Notes: generated by a model not told the origin, from the letters alone. Counted from the first letter of the stretch, positions 44,498 to 53,933 are shown. The stretch: DNA of 64,000 bases from Pseudorhodoplanes sp. (GCA_022843165.1 JALHOD010000005.1:157953-221952), one strand, 5' to 3'. Program-made: numbers and translations.

Positions 44498-46861
44498 ATG
44501 AGTGCGACCGGAATCGGCGCGGCGGTGCGCCGCAAGGAAGACCAGCGTTTCATTACCGGCAAGGGTCACTATACCGACGACGTTTCACGGCCCGGCCAGA
44601 CCTTCGCCTATTTCGTGCGCTCGCCGCACGCACATGCAAAATTGCACAGCATCGACGTCAAGGCTGCGGCGGCGATGCCGGGCATTCTCGCGGTTCTGAC
44701 CGGTCAGGACCTCGCCGGCGACAAGATCGGCAATCTCATCTGCGGCTGGATGATTCACTCCAAGGACGGATCGCCGATGAAAATGGCGCCGCATCCGGCG
44801 CTGGCGGCGACCAAGGTCTGCTATGTCGGCGATCCGGTTGCGGTGGTGATCGCGGAGACGCTGGCGCAGGCGAAAGACGCGGCGGAGAAAATTGCCGTCG
44901 ACTACGAAGTCCTGTCAGCGGTGACCGATCCCGCGAAGGCGAAATCGGCTGCGCAGATTCACGACGTCGCACCGAAGAACACGATCTATGAATGGCATCT
45001 CGGCGATTCGAAAGCGACCGATGCGGCGCTCGCCGCGGCAAAGCATATCACCCGGATCGATCTGACCAACAACCGGCTGGTGCCGAACGCGATGGAGCCG
45101 CGCGCGGCGCTGGCCGAATATGATTCCGGCACCGACAGCCTGACATTGTGGAACACGTCGCAGAATCCACATGTGGCGCGACTGGTGATTTCAGCCTTCG
45201 TCGGCATGGCGCCCGAACACAAGCTGCGCGTGATCGCCCCCGATGTCGGCGGCGGATTCGGTTCGAAGATTTTCATCTATCCGGAAGAAGTCGTGTGCCT
45301 ATGGGCCGCGCGCCGTGTCGGGCGGCCGGTGAAATGGACTTCCGATCGCTCCGAAGCATTTCTGGCGGACGCGCATGGCCGCGATCACGTCACGCATGCC
45401 GAAATGGCCTTCGACGGCGACGGAAAGATCACTGCGCTGAAGGTCAAGACCATCGCCAATCTCGGCGGCTACATGTCGACCTTTTCGTCGTCGGTGCCGA
45501 CCTATCTCTATGCCACGCTGCTGTCGGGCCAGTACGCGATCCCGAACATCTATTGCGAGGTTGACGCGGTCTATACCAACACCGTTCCGGTCGACGCCTA
45601 TCGCGGCGCCGGCCGGCCGGAAGCGACCTTCGTCGTGGAGCGGCTTGTCGAAGTGGGCGCGCGCGAACTGGGTCTGGATCCGGCCGAATTGCGCAAGAGG
45701 AATTTCATCAAGAGCTTCCCGCACCAGACCCCGGTCATCATGGCGTATGATGCCGGCGATTATCTGGCATCGCTGAAAAAGGCGATGGAACTCGCGGATG
45801 TGAAGGGCTTCGGCCGGCGAAAGCGCGATGCCGCCCGCCACGGCAAGCTGCGCGGGCTGGGCTATTCCACCTATATCGAAGCCTGCGGCATTGCGCCGTC
45901 GCAAGCCGTGGGCTCGCTCGGCGCCGGTGTCGGCTTGTGGGAATCGGCCGAGGTGCGGGTCAATCCAACCGGCAGCGTGGAAGTGCTGACCGGCTGTCAC
46001 CAGCACGGGCAGGGACATGAAACGACCTTTGCGCAGCTGGTGTCCGAGCGTCTGGGCATTTCAATCGATCAGGTGTCGATCGTGCATGGCGATACCGACA
46101 AGGTGCAGTTCGGAATGGGTACTTATGGCTCGCGCTCCGGCGCGGTCGGCATGTCTGCCATCGTGAAGGCGCTCGACAAGGTCGAAGCCAAGGCGAAGAA
46201 AATCGCCGCGCATGTGATGGAAGCGGCCGAAGGCGACATCGAGTTCAGGGACGGCAAGTTCACGGTCGCCGGCACCGACAAGTCGATGGCTTTCGGCGAG
46301 GTCGCGCTGGCCGCCTATGTCGGTCACAAGTTCCCGACCCAGGAGATCGAACCCGGCCTGAAAGAGGGCGCCTTCTACGATCCCACCAATTTCACCTTTC
46401 CGGCCGGCTGCCATATCTGCGAAATCGAGATCGATCAGGAAACCGGTGAAACCGAGGTTGTGAGCTGGACAGCGGTGGATGATTTCGGAACACTGATCAA
46501 TCCGATGATCGTGGAAGGCCAGGTGCATGGCGGCATCGCGCAGGGCGTGGGGCAGGCCATGATCGAGCAGACGGTCTATGACAAGGACGGGCAATTGCTG
46601 AGCGGTTCGTACATGGATTATGCCATGCCGCGCGCGCATAATTTCCCGGCTTTCAAAGTCGACACAACGGAAACGAAATGCCCGTCCAATCCCTTGGGCA
46701 TCAAGGGCTGCGGCGAGGCCGGAGCCATCGCCGCGCCGGCCGCGGTGATGAACGCCATCACGGATGCCCTTGGCACCGAGAAAATCGAGATGCCTGCGAC
46801 GTCCATGGCGGTGTGGCGGGCGTTACAGACAATGAACCGCAATCAGGTTGCGGCGGAATAG
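44498..46861 (+). CDS. coxL: molybdenum hydroxylase large subunit, form II CoxL type
   Basis: This 787-residue catalytic subunit holds the molybdopterin cytosine dinucleotide cofactor. The active-site loop reads AYRGAGR (367-373), which marks form II enzymes; true CO-oxidising form I enzymes have AYRCSFR. GGGFGSK, GQGHETTFAQLVSE and the C-terminal GCGEAGAIAAPAAVMNAI with the catalytic Glu are present. The real substrate of form II enzymes is often unknown and may not be CO. It forms a complex with CoxS and CoxM. Confidence 0.93.
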   Translation: MSATGIGAAVRRKEDQRFITGKGHYTDDVSRPGQTFAYFVRSPHAHAKLHSIDVKAAAAMPGILAVLTGQDLAGDKIGNLICGWMIHSKDGSPMKMAPHPALAATKVCYVGDPVAVVIAETLAQAKDAAEKIAVDYEVLSAVTDPAKAKSAAQIHDVAPKNTIYEWHLGDSKATDAALAAAKHITRIDLTNNRLVPNAMEPRAALAEYDSGTDSLTLWNTSQNPHVARLVISAFVGMAPEHKLRVIAPDVGGGFGSKIFIYPEEVVCLWAARRVGRPVKWTSDRSEAFLADAHGRDHVTHAEMAFDGDGKITALKVKTIANLGGYMSTFSSSVPTYLYATLLSGQYAIPNIYCEVDAVYTNTVPVDAYRGAGRPEATFVVERLVEVGARELGLDPAELRKRNFIKSFPHQTPVIMAYDAGDYLASLKKAMELADVKGFGRRKRDAARHGKLRGLGYSTYIEACGIAPSQAVGSLGAGVGLWESAEVRVNPTGSVEVLTGCHQHGQGHETTFAQLVSERLGISIDQVSIVHGDTDKVQFGMGTYGSRSGAVGMSAIVKALDKVEAKAKKIAAHVMEAAEGDIEFRDGKFTVAGTDKSMAFGEVALAAYVGHKFPTQEIEPGLKEGAFYDPTNFTFPAGCHICEIEIDQETGETEVVSWTAVDDFGTLINPMIVEGQVHGGIAQGVGQAMIEQTVYDKDGQLLSGSYMDYAMPRAHNFPAFKVDTTETKCPSNPLGIKGCGEAGAIAAPAAVMNAITDALGTEKIEMPATSMAVWRALQTMNRNQVAAE

Positions 46862-46870
46862 GAGCTTTCC

Positions 46871-47689
46871 ATGTACGCCTTCAAATTCGAACGCCCCACC
46901 ACGGTGCGGCAGGCCGTCAACCTTCTTGCCAAGAATGAGGAAGGCAAGCTGCTGGCGGGCGGGCATTCGCTCATTCCGGTGATGAAGCTTCGGCTTGCCA
47001 GTCCCTCGGTGCTGATTGATCTGTCGAAGGTCGAGGGCCTTTCCGGCGTCGAGGTTACGCCGCGTTCGGTCGTGATCGGGGCGATGACCAAACACAAGGA
47101 CGTCGCCAATTCGAAAGAGCTGCAAGCGGTGATGCCCGGCCTTGCGGCCGTGCCGGGTTCGATCGGCGATCCGCATGTGCGGCAGGTCGGAACCATCGGC
47201 GGCTCGCTCGCCAACAACGATCCGAATGCCGATTATCCGGCGGCGACGCTCGGTTTGGGGGCGACCATCATCACGTCGAAGCGCAAGATTCCGGCTGACG
47301 CGTATTTCAAGGGCATGTTCGAGACTGCGCTCGAACCGGACGAGATCATTACCAAGGTCTCGTTTCCGATCGCCAAGAAGGCCGCCTACCAGAAATTCAA
47401 GCACCCGGCCTCGGGCTTTGCGCTGGTCGGCGTGTTCGTCTCCAAGCGCGGCTCGGAGATTCGCGTGGCGGTGACGGGAGCCGGCGCGAACGGTGTGTTC
47501 CGGGTGCCGTCCTTCGAGGAGGCTCTGAAGAAGCGCTTTTCGCCGAAATCGCTGGAAGGTCTGACACACACGGCCGCAGGTCTGAACAGCGACATCCACG
47601 CCAGTGCGGAATATCGCGCGCATTTGATCGGTGTGATGGCGCGCCGCGCAGTGGCGGCGGCGAACGAAAAGGGCGGCGCCGAAGACTAG
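46871..47689 (+). CDS. coxM: FAD-binding medium subunit of the molybdenum hydroxylase
   Basis: This 272-residue flavoprotein has the FAD motifs AGGHSLIPVMKLRLA (34-48) and TIGGSLANNDPNADYPA (112-128), then the CO-dehydrogenase flavoprotein C-terminal domain. It takes electrons from CoxS and passes them to the respiratory chain. It starts nine bases after coxL. Its stop overlaps by four bases the stop of the convergent VOC gene. Confidence 0.94.
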   Translation: MYAFKFERPTTVRQAVNLLAKNEEGKLLAGGHSLIPVMKLRLASPSVLIDLSKVEGLSGVEVTPRSVVIGAMTKHKDVANSKELQAVMPGLAAVPGSIGDPHVRQVGTIGGSLANNDPNADYPAATLGLGATIITSKRKIPADAYFKGMFETALEPDEIITKVSFPIAKKAAYQKFKHPASGFALVGVFVSKRGSEIRVAVTGAGANGVFRVPSFEEALKKRFSPKSLEGLTHTAAGLNSDIHASAEYRAHLIGVMARRAVAAANEKGGAED

Positions 47690-48195
47690 GCGGCCGGAGC
47701 GCGGTCGAGTTCGGCCAGCAGATCGCGCAGGTCGAGCGGCTCGCTCGGCATCTCGATCATGCCGTCGGCGCCGCGTTTCCAACTGCCTTTCGGGCGGTCC
47801 CAATAGAGTTCGATGCCGTTGTCGTCGGGGTCGCGCAGATATAACGCCTCGCTGACGCCATGGTCGGCCGCGCCGTCGAGGCGGATGCCGGCCTCGATCA
47901 GGCGCCGGAAGGCGTCGGCCAGCAGGCGGCGGGTGGGATAGAGGATCGCCACATGGTAAAGCCCGGTGGTCCCGGGCGGAGGCGGCGAGCCGCCCTGGCT
48001 TTCCCAGACATTGAGCGCGATATGGTGGTGATAGCCACCGGCCGACATGAACACGGCGCCGCCGCGCTTGCGGGTGATCTCAAAGCCCAGAATATCGCGG
48101 TAAAAGGCTAGGGCGCGGTCGAGATCGGCGACTTTCAGGTGGACATGGCCGATCCGCACCCCGGGATCGATGGTCCTGTTAGGCATATCGCTCAT
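47686..48195 (-). CDS. VOC-family (glyoxalase/dioxygenase-like) protein
   Basis: This 169-residue protein contains a vicinal-oxygen-chelate domain: GHVHLKVADLDRALAFYRDILGFE, YHHHIALNVWES, GLYHVAILYP and LRDPDDNGIELYWDRP. Metal ligands would be His in GHVHLKV, His in HHIALN and Glu in GIELYWD. It interrupts the cox cluster on the opposite strand. The ATG at 48195 is preferred; a longer frame upstream enters the coxD promoter region. Its substrate is unknown. Confidence 0.85.
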   Translation of the reverse strand: MSDMPNRTIDPGVRIGHVHLKVADLDRALAFYRDILGFEITRKRGGAVFMSAGGYHHHIALNVWESQGGSPPPPGTTGLYHVAILYPTRRLLADAFRRLIEAGIRLDGAADHGVSEALYLRDPDDNGIELYWDRPKGSWKRGADGMIEMPSEPLDLRDLLAELDRAPAA

Positions 48196-48303
48196 GCTGG
48201 CAGCCCATTCAAAGACGCAAGAGTGATGGATATGTAAGATGACGGTTACGCGCAACAAGCGGGCAAACGGCCCTCTGCGAGAGCCGGGAGCGACAGGAAT
48301 CTG

Positions 48304-49233
48304 ATGACTGCGACCAAACCTCGTTCCGTTCCGGCCTCCATCGAGGCCACGCTCGACCTGCTTAATGCCGGCCATTATGTCGCCGACCGCTCGCTAGCGA
48401 CCGTGCTATTTCTGGCTCTGAAAATGGGCCGGCCGCTGTTTCTGGAAGGCGAGGCCGGGGTCGGCAAGACCGAGATCGCGAAGGTTCTGAGCGAGACGCT
48501 CGGCCGCCGGCTGATCCGCCTGCAATGCTATGAAGGCCTCGATGTCTCGGCGGCGGTCTATGAATGGAATTACGCCGCGCAGATGATCGCCATTCGTCTG
48601 GGCGAGGCCGAAGGCAACACCGACCGCGAGCGGCTGGAACACGACGTGTTTTCCGAAAAATTCCTGATCAAGCGGCCGCTGTTGCAGGCCTTGGAACCGG
48701 ATGCAGCTGGAGCGCCGGTCTTGCTGATCGACGAGCTCGACCGTACCGACGAGGCGTTTGAGGCCTTCCTCCTGGAAGTGCTGGCGGATTTCCAGGTGAC
48801 GATTCCTGAAATGGGCACGGTGAAGGCTGAGCGGCCGCCCATCGTGATCATCACCTCGAATCGTACCCGCGAAATCCATGACGCGTTGAAGCGGCGCTGT
48901 CTCTATCACTGGGTCGGCTATCCGAGCGCCGAGCGTGAACTCGCCATCGTGCGCGCGAGGCTGCCAGGCGTTGCCGGGACGCTGTCGCAGGAGATCGTGC
49001 ATTTCGTGCAGAAGCTGCGACGCGAAGATCTGTTCAAGGCGCCGGGCGTCGCCGAGACGCTGGACTGGGCGTCCGCTCTGTCGGAACTGGATGTGGTCGC
49101 GCTCGATCCTGCGACGGTATCGGACACGCTCGGCGTGCTGCTGAAATATCAGGACGACATTGCGCGCCTCGACAGCGGCAAGGTGAAGGACATCCTCAAC
49201 GACGTGCGCGCGGAACTGCGTGCGGCGGAATAG
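48304..49233 (+). CDS. coxD: MoxR-family AAA+ ATPase (CoxD-like)
   Basis: This 309-residue AAA+ protein has Walker A GEAGVGKTE (49-57), Walker B VLLIDELDRTD and the sensor-1 region VIITSNRTRE. CoxD helps build the [CuSMoO2] or equivalent cofactor site of the CoxL subunit and works with the VWA protein encoded next. It starts in the gap divergent from the VOC gene and stands two bases before coxE. Confidence 0.92.
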   Translation: MTATKPRSVPASIEATLDLLNAGHYVADRSLATVLFLALKMGRPLFLEGEAGVGKTEIAKVLSETLGRRLIRLQCYEGLDVSAAVYEWNYAAQMIAIRLGEAEGNTDRERLEHDVFSEKFLIKRPLLQALEPDAAGAPVLLIDELDRTDEAFEAFLLEVLADFQVTIPEMGTVKAERPPIVIITSNRTREIHDALKRRCLYHWVGYPSAERELAIVRARLPGVAGTLSQEIVHFVQKLRREDLFKAPGVAETLDWASALSELDVVALDPATVSDTLGVLLKYQDDIARLDSGKVKDILNDVRAELRAAE

Positions 49234-49235
49234 CC

Positions 49236-50438
49236 ATGCAACAGGACGGCCGCCTCGCCGAAAATATTCTGTATTTCGCGCGTGCCCTGCGCGCCGCCGG
49301 AATCCCGGTCGGTCCCGGCGCGGTCATGGACGCGCTTGAGGCGTTGTCGGCGGCCGGCATCGGCACCAAGGACGATTTCTACTGGACGTTGCATGCGGTG
49401 TTCGTGAAGCGGCACGAGCATTCGATCTTGTTCGATCAAGCGTTTCGCATCTTCTTCCGCAAGCGCGCCTATCTCGAGCAGATGATGGCGATGATGATGC
49501 CGCAGGCGTTGGCGTCGAGCGATCCGGTGCCGCCGCCGGCCGCGCAGCGCGTACTGGAAGCGTTGTTTCCCGAGGGGCAGCGCAAAATGCCCAAGAAGGA
49601 ACAGGATCTCGAGATCGATGCGCGCCTCACCGTCTCCGACCGCGAGGTGCTGGAAAAGAAGGATTTTGCCCAGATGTCGGCCGCCGAGATTGCGCAGGCC
49701 AAACAGGCGATAAAGCGGCTGGTGCTGCCGCTGGACGAGGTGCGGACCCGGCGTTTCATGGCTGCGCGTCGGGGTCATGTGATCGACATGCGACGCACCA
49801 TGCGCGCCAGCATGAAGGCAGGCGGAGCGCTGATCGATCTGAAATATTTCGGCCCAAAGACGCGGCAGCCGCCGATCGTGGCGCTGCTCGATATTTCCGG
49901 CTCCATGAGCCAGTATACGCGGCTGTTTCTTCACTTTCTTCATGCCGTGACGGACGCACGCAAGCGGGTCTCGACCTTCCTGTTCGGAACGCGACTGACC
50001 AACGTCACCCGCGCGCTCAAGGAACGCGATCCTGACGACGCGCTCGCGGCCTGTTCCAGCGGCGTGCTCGACTGGTCGGGCGGCACGCGCATCGCCATCT
50101 CGATCGAGGCCTTCAACAAGCAATGGGCGCGGCGGGTGCTGGCGCAGGGCGCCATCGTCTTGCTGATCACGGACGGGCTGGAGCGCGACCCGGGCGACCG
50201 GTTGGGTTTCGAAATGGATCGGCTTCAACGCTCCTGCCGGCGGCTGATCTGGCTCAATCCTCTGTTAAGGTTTGAGGGATTCGAGGCCAAGGCGAGCGGC
50301 ATCAAGGCGATGCTGCCGCATGTCGACGAATTGCGCGCGATCCACAATCTGGACTCGATGGCGGATCTCTGCGCCGCGCTGTCGGTGGATCATAGGCGCC
50401 TCGATGAGTCGAAAAACTGGTTGAGGAAGATCGCGTGA
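49236..50438 (+). CDS. coxE: VWA-domain protein (CoxE-like)
   Basis: This 400-residue protein has a C-terminal von Willebrand A domain with the metal site DISGSMSQYTR (about 212-222) and a threonine-bearing LFGTRLTNVTRAL. The N-terminal 190 residues are helical and charged. MoxR/VWA pairs act as chaperone-like activators; here they would mature the molybdenum hydroxylase. It follows coxD by two bases. Confidence 0.9.
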   Translation: MQQDGRLAENILYFARALRAAGIPVGPGAVMDALEALSAAGIGTKDDFYWTLHAVFVKRHEHSILFDQAFRIFFRKRAYLEQMMAMMMPQALASSDPVPPPAAQRVLEALFPEGQRKMPKKEQDLEIDARLTVSDREVLEKKDFAQMSAAEIAQAKQAIKRLVLPLDEVRTRRFMAARRGHVIDMRRTMRASMKAGGALIDLKYFGPKTRQPPIVALLDISGSMSQYTRLFLHFLHAVTDARKRVSTFLFGTRLTNVTRALKERDPDDALAACSSGVLDWSGGTRIAISIEAFNKQWARRVLAQGAIVLLITDGLERDPGDRLGFEMDRLQRSCRRLIWLNPLLRFEGFEAKASGIKAMLPHVDELRAIHNLDSMADLCAALSVDHRRLDESKNWLRKIA

Positions 50439-50469
50439 TGCCTGAACATTTGCGAACAAGGGTCTGATC

Positions 50470-50805
50470 ATGGATTCAAAATTGCTCGCGCGCGATGAGG
50501 ATATCCTCAAGGCAGCGGAGGACTGGCGCAAGGCCGGACGCGGGGTGGCGCTTGCGACGGTGGTCGAGACCTGGGGCTCGGCGCCGCGGCCGGTCGGCTC
50601 CAATCTGGTGATCGACGAGGAGGGCAATTTCCTCGGCTCGGTGTCGGGCGGCTGCGTTGAAGGTGCGGTGGTGACCGAAGCTCTGGATGTGATCGGCAGC
50701 GGCAAGCCGAAGACGCTGGAATTCGGCGTTGCCGACGAGACAGCCTGGAAAGTGGGACTGTCTTGCGGAGGCACCATCCGGGTCTATGTCGAGAAAGTGG
50801 AGTAG
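50470..50805 (+). CDS. XdhC/CoxI-family protein, N-terminal domain only
   Basis: This 111-residue protein is the XdhC_CoxI domain: AEDWRKAGRGVALATVVETWGSAPRPVGSNLVI, SVSGGCVEGAVV and VGLSCGGTIRVYVE. The Cys in GGCVE and SCGG matches those that bind Moco or sulfur in XdhC. In many bacteria it is fused to the Rossmann domain encoded by the following gene; here the two are separate, six bases apart. It helps insert sulfurated MCD cofactor. Confidence 0.9.
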   Translation: MDSKLLARDEDILKAAEDWRKAGRGVALATVVETWGSAPRPVGSNLVIDEEGNFLGSVSGGCVEGAVVTEALDVIGSGKPKTLEFGVADETAWKVGLSCGGTIRVYVEKVE

Positions 50806-50811
50806 TCTGCT

Positions 50812-51504
50812 TTGCGCCTCGATATTCTTTCAGCATTGAACGCCGAACGCGCCGCGCGGCGCGCTGTGGTCATCGTCACCGATGTATCCGGAGGACACCA
50901 GCGTCTGGTAAGAGGCTCCGACGCAAGGAATGACCCACTCGCCGATCTGCTGGACAAGCATCTGCGCAGCGGCAAGAGCGGCATGGAGGAAACGCCGCAG
51001 GGCAGGGTATTCCTGACCGTGCATGTGCCGCCGCCGCGGCTGGTCATTACCGGCGCCGTGCATATCAGTCAGGCGCTGGCGCCCATGGCCAGGCTGCTGG
51101 GATATGATGTGATTATTGTCGACCCGCGCACGGCCTTCGCGACCCCCGAGCGGTTCCCCGACGTGAAGGTGCTGGCGCAATGGCCGGACCAGGCGCTGCC
51201 GCCGCTGAACATCGATCGCTACACCGCTTTCGTCGCACTGACCCACGATCCGAAGATCGACGATCCGGCGCTGATGCACGCATTGTCGCGGGACTGTTTT
51301 TACATCGGCGCGCTGGGATCGAAAAAAACGCATGGGCGACGGCTTGAGCGGCTGAAGGAGCAGGGCATCAGCGATAGCCAACTGGCCCGTATTCATGCGC
51401 CGATCGGCCTGTCCATCGGCGCCGTCTCGCCGCCCGAAATCGCGGTGTCGATCGTGGCGGAAATCACCGCCGGGCTGCGCCAGCCGCCGGAGGCGCGGGC
51501 ATGA
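50812..51504 (+). CDS. XdhC-family Rossmann-domain protein
   Basis: This 230-residue protein has a short N-terminal part with an XdhC-like AVVIVTDVSGGHQRLVRG and a Rossmann domain from LVITGAVHISQALAPMARLLGYDVIIVDPR to FYIGALGSKKTHGRRLERL. It uses a TTG start with GGAG eleven bases upstream. Together with the preceding gene it makes a complete XdhC. It overlaps the next gene by four bases (ATGA). Confidence 0.86.
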   Translation: MRLDILSALNAERAARRAVVIVTDVSGGHQRLVRGSDARNDPLADLLDKHLRSGKSGMEETPQGRVFLTVHVPPPRLVITGAVHISQALAPMARLLGYDVIIVDPRTAFATPERFPDVKVLAQWPDQALPPLNIDRYTAFVALTHDPKIDDPALMHALSRDCFYIGALGSKKTHGRRLERLKEQGISDSQLARIHAPIGLSIGAVSPPEIAVSIVAEITAGLRQPPEARA

Positions 51505-53123
51505 AGTTCGGTCCCGTCTCACCGGCTGATGCCCTGGGTGCCACGGCGGTACACAGCATCCGCAAGGGCGGCTTTGTGCTGAAAAAGGGGACGGTGATCA
51601 GTTCTGCCGAAATCGCGGCCCTGCAGGCAGCCGGTGTCGCGGAAGTCGTGGTCGCGCGGCTGGAGACCGGAGACGTGTCGGAAGACATCGCGGCTGCCGA
51701 GATCGCGTCTGCCGTCGCGGGCCCACATGTGCAAGCCGATCGCGCCTTTACCGGCCGCTGCAATTTATTTGCGCAGTCCCCTGGCGTACTGGTGATCGAA
51801 AGGAACGCCGTCGACGCATTGAACCGGATCGATGAGGCCATAACCTTCGCCACCTTGCCGGCCTGCAAGCCTGTGGTCGAAGGTGAAATGATCGCGACCG
51901 TGAAGATCATTCCCTTTGCCGTCGGCAAGATTGCAAGGGAGCGCGCGCTGGCGGTTGCAGCGAATGCGAGGCCGTTGGTCCGGGTCGCACCGTATAAGAT
52001 CAGGCAGGTCGGAATCATTTCGACGCTGCTGCCCGGTCTGTCCGACAAGGTGGTTGAGAAGACGCTGAAGATCACGGCCGACCGGCTCGCGCCGGCGGGA
52101 GCGACGATCGTCGCAGACAAGCGCGTGCCGCATGATCAGGCGGTATTGTCCAAGGCCATCGACGACGTCCTGCGCGCCGGCGCGGAACTCGTGATCGTGT
52201 TCGGCGCCTCGGCCATCGCCGACCGCCGTGACGTGATTCCCGCAGCGATCGAGGAGGCCGGCGGGCAGATCGAGCATTTCGGCATGCCGGTCGATCCCGG
52301 CAACCTCATGCTGATCGGACAGGCACAAGGCCGTCCTGTCCTGGGCGCGCCGGGCTGCGCACGCTCGCCGAAGGAAAACGGGTTTGACTGGATCCTGATG
52401 CGCTTGCTCGCCGGCCTGCCGGTGTCCCGTGCCGACATCACAGGCATGGGAGTGGGCGGCCTGCTCATGGAAATCGTCACCCGGCCGCAACCGCGCGACG
52501 AGCCGGTGGTGGCGGAGCAGGGGCGTATCGCCGCCGTGGTTCTGGCGGCCGGCCGCTCGACCCGCATGGGCGGTCCCAACAAGTTGCTGGCGGAGATCAA
52601 CGGGCGTCCGCTGGTGCGCATTGCCGTCGACGAGGCGCTGGCATCGCGCGCGAGTCTGGTGGTGGTTGTCACCGGCCACCAGAAGGATCGCGTTGAAGAT
52701 GCGCTCACGGGACTGAAAATCGATTGCGTGCACAATCCCGACTACGCCAATGGCCTGTCGACGTCATTGCGCACGGGATTGGCGGTGCTTCCGGCCGATA
52801 TCGATGGCGCGGTGGTGTTGCTGGCCGACATGCCGCAGGTCGATGCCGCGCTGATCGACCGTCTGATCGCCGCTTTCGATCCCTCGAAAGGCGCGCTCGC
52901 CGTGGTGCCGACCATCGAGGGACGGCGCGGCAACCCGGTTCTGTGGTCGCGGCGTTTCTTTCCCGAACTGATGGCGCTGGAGGGGGATGTCGGCGCCCGC
53001 CATCTGATCGGCCAGTATGCGGAAGCGGTGGTGGAGGTGCCGGTTGCGGGGAGGGGGGCATTGGCCGATGTCGATACCCCCGATGCCCTGCGCGCGGCCA
53101 AGGCCGAACTGGAACGGGGCTAA
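51501..53123 (+). CDS. MoeA-like/MobA-like fusion for molybdopterin cytosine dinucleotide synthesis
   Basis: This 540-residue protein joins two domains. Residues 1 to about 340 resemble a MoeA/molybdopterin-binding domain (VHSIRKGGFVLKKGTVIS, LVIVFGASAIADRRDVIP, MPVDPGNLMLIGQ). From about 345 there is a MobA/MocA-type nucleotidyltransferase with LAAGRSTRMGGPNKLL, VTGHQKDRVEDAL, LLADMPQVDA and RRGNPVLW. It likely couples Moco binding to CTP-dependent formation of MCD, the cofactor of the hydroxylase. It ends the maturation set. Confidence 0.88.
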   Translation: MKFGPVSPADALGATAVHSIRKGGFVLKKGTVISSAEIAALQAAGVAEVVVARLETGDVSEDIAAAEIASAVAGPHVQADRAFTGRCNLFAQSPGVLVIERNAVDALNRIDEAITFATLPACKPVVEGEMIATVKIIPFAVGKIARERALAVAANARPLVRVAPYKIRQVGIISTLLPGLSDKVVEKTLKITADRLAPAGATIVADKRVPHDQAVLSKAIDDVLRAGAELVIVFGASAIADRRDVIPAAIEEAGGQIEHFGMPVDPGNLMLIGQAQGRPVLGAPGCARSPKENGFDWILMRLLAGLPVSRADITGMGVGGLLMEIVTRPQPRDEPVVAEQGRIAAVVLAAGRSTRMGGPNKLLAEINGRPLVRIAVDEALASRASLVVVVTGHQKDRVEDALTGLKIDCVHNPDYANGLSTSLRTGLAVLPADIDGAVVLLADMPQVDAALIDRLIAAFDPSKGALAVVPTIEGRRGNPVLWSRRFFPELMALEGDVGARHLIGQYAEAVVEVPVAGRGALADVDTPDALRAAKAELERG

Positions 53124-53223
53124 GCTCACCTCCGGGAATCGATATAAAATATTGAAATAACAGTATTATTTACAGCCAACTTAACGCTGAGCAAGGCCGG
53201 CTTGTAATTTGCCGGCACCCAAA

Positions 53224-53247
53224 ATATGACTGACCAGTCAGTCATAT
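53224..53247 (+). promoter_or_regulatory. TetR-type operator palindrome
   Basis: ATATGACTGAC and GTCAGTCATAT form perfect 11-base arms around CA. The element ends 14 bases before the ATG at 53262 and contains another ATG (53226). It is the expected autoregulatory site for the TetR protein encoded next. Confidence 0.88.
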
Positions 53248-53261
53248 TGTCAGAGGCATCG

Positions 53262-53933
53262 ATGCCCTCCGGGCGCCGCGCAAAATCTGGAATGGAACGA
53301 CGGGGCGCCGCTGCATCCGCGCCCCGCGGATCCGATCGTGCGGCGCAAAGCGCGGCGCGGCGTGACGCCATTCTGAAAGCGGCGCTCGACGAATTCTCCG
53401 CCGGAGGTTTTGCCGCGACCCGTCTGGACGATGTCGCACGCCGTGCCGGCGTTGCAAAAGGCACGATCTATCTGCATTTCCAGGACAAGGAGGCGTTGTT
53501 CCAGGAGATCGTGCGCTCGATGCTGACCCCGCTGGTCGGCAATCTGGAAGCCTTGCGCGAAATGGACATGCCGTTCCGGATCGTCGCGGAGCAGATCGTG
53601 AATCTGTTCGTCAGCGAGGTGCTGGAAACCGACGGCAAGAACATCATACGGCTCATGATCGCGGAAGGTCCGCGCTTTCCGAAAATTGCGGAGTTTCACT
53701 ATCGCGAGGTGGTCAGCCGCGTGATGGCCGCGATGCGGGCCATTCTTCAGCGCGCGGTCGAGCGCGGCGAGATCCGGCACGCCGCGTTGGCGCAGTTTCC
53801 GCAATTGCTGTTCGCGCCCGCGTTGATGACGATCATCTGGAATAGCCTGTTTGACCGCTTTGCACCGCTCGACGCCCGTGCGTTGCTGCGTGCCCATATC
53901 GACATTCTTCTTTCTGAAAGGAACTTGCCATGA
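53262..53933 (+). CDS. TetR/AcrR-family transcriptional regulator
   Basis: This 223-residue repressor has the TetR DNA-binding domain: RRDAILKAALDEFSAGGFAATRLDDVARRAGVAKGTIYLHFQDKEALF. The rest is a helical ligand-binding domain. The ATG at 53262 is chosen over one at 53226 because AGAGG lies six bases upstream and the palindromic operator then lies outside the coding part. It overlaps the HlyD gene by four bases and should control the exporter set behind it. Confidence 0.92.
   Translation: MPSGRRAKSGMERRGAAASAPRGSDRAAQSAARRDAILKAALDEFSAGGFAATRLDDVARRAGVAKGTIYLHFQDKEALFQEIVRSMLTPLVGNLEALREMDMPFRIVAEQIVNLFVSEVLETDGKNIIRLMIAEGPRFPKIAEFHYREVVSRVMAAMRAILQRAVERGEIRHAALAQFPQLLFAPALMTIIWNSLFDRFAPLDARALLRAHIDILLSERNLP

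Noticed and set aside
48196..48375. N-terminal extension of the VOC protein
   Set aside because: It would overlap the coxD start and leader and adds 60 residues with no VOC similarity.
53226..53261. Upstream ATG for the TetR gene
   Set aside because: It has no ribosome-binding site and sits inside the operator palindrome; ATG 53262 has AGAGG at good spacing.
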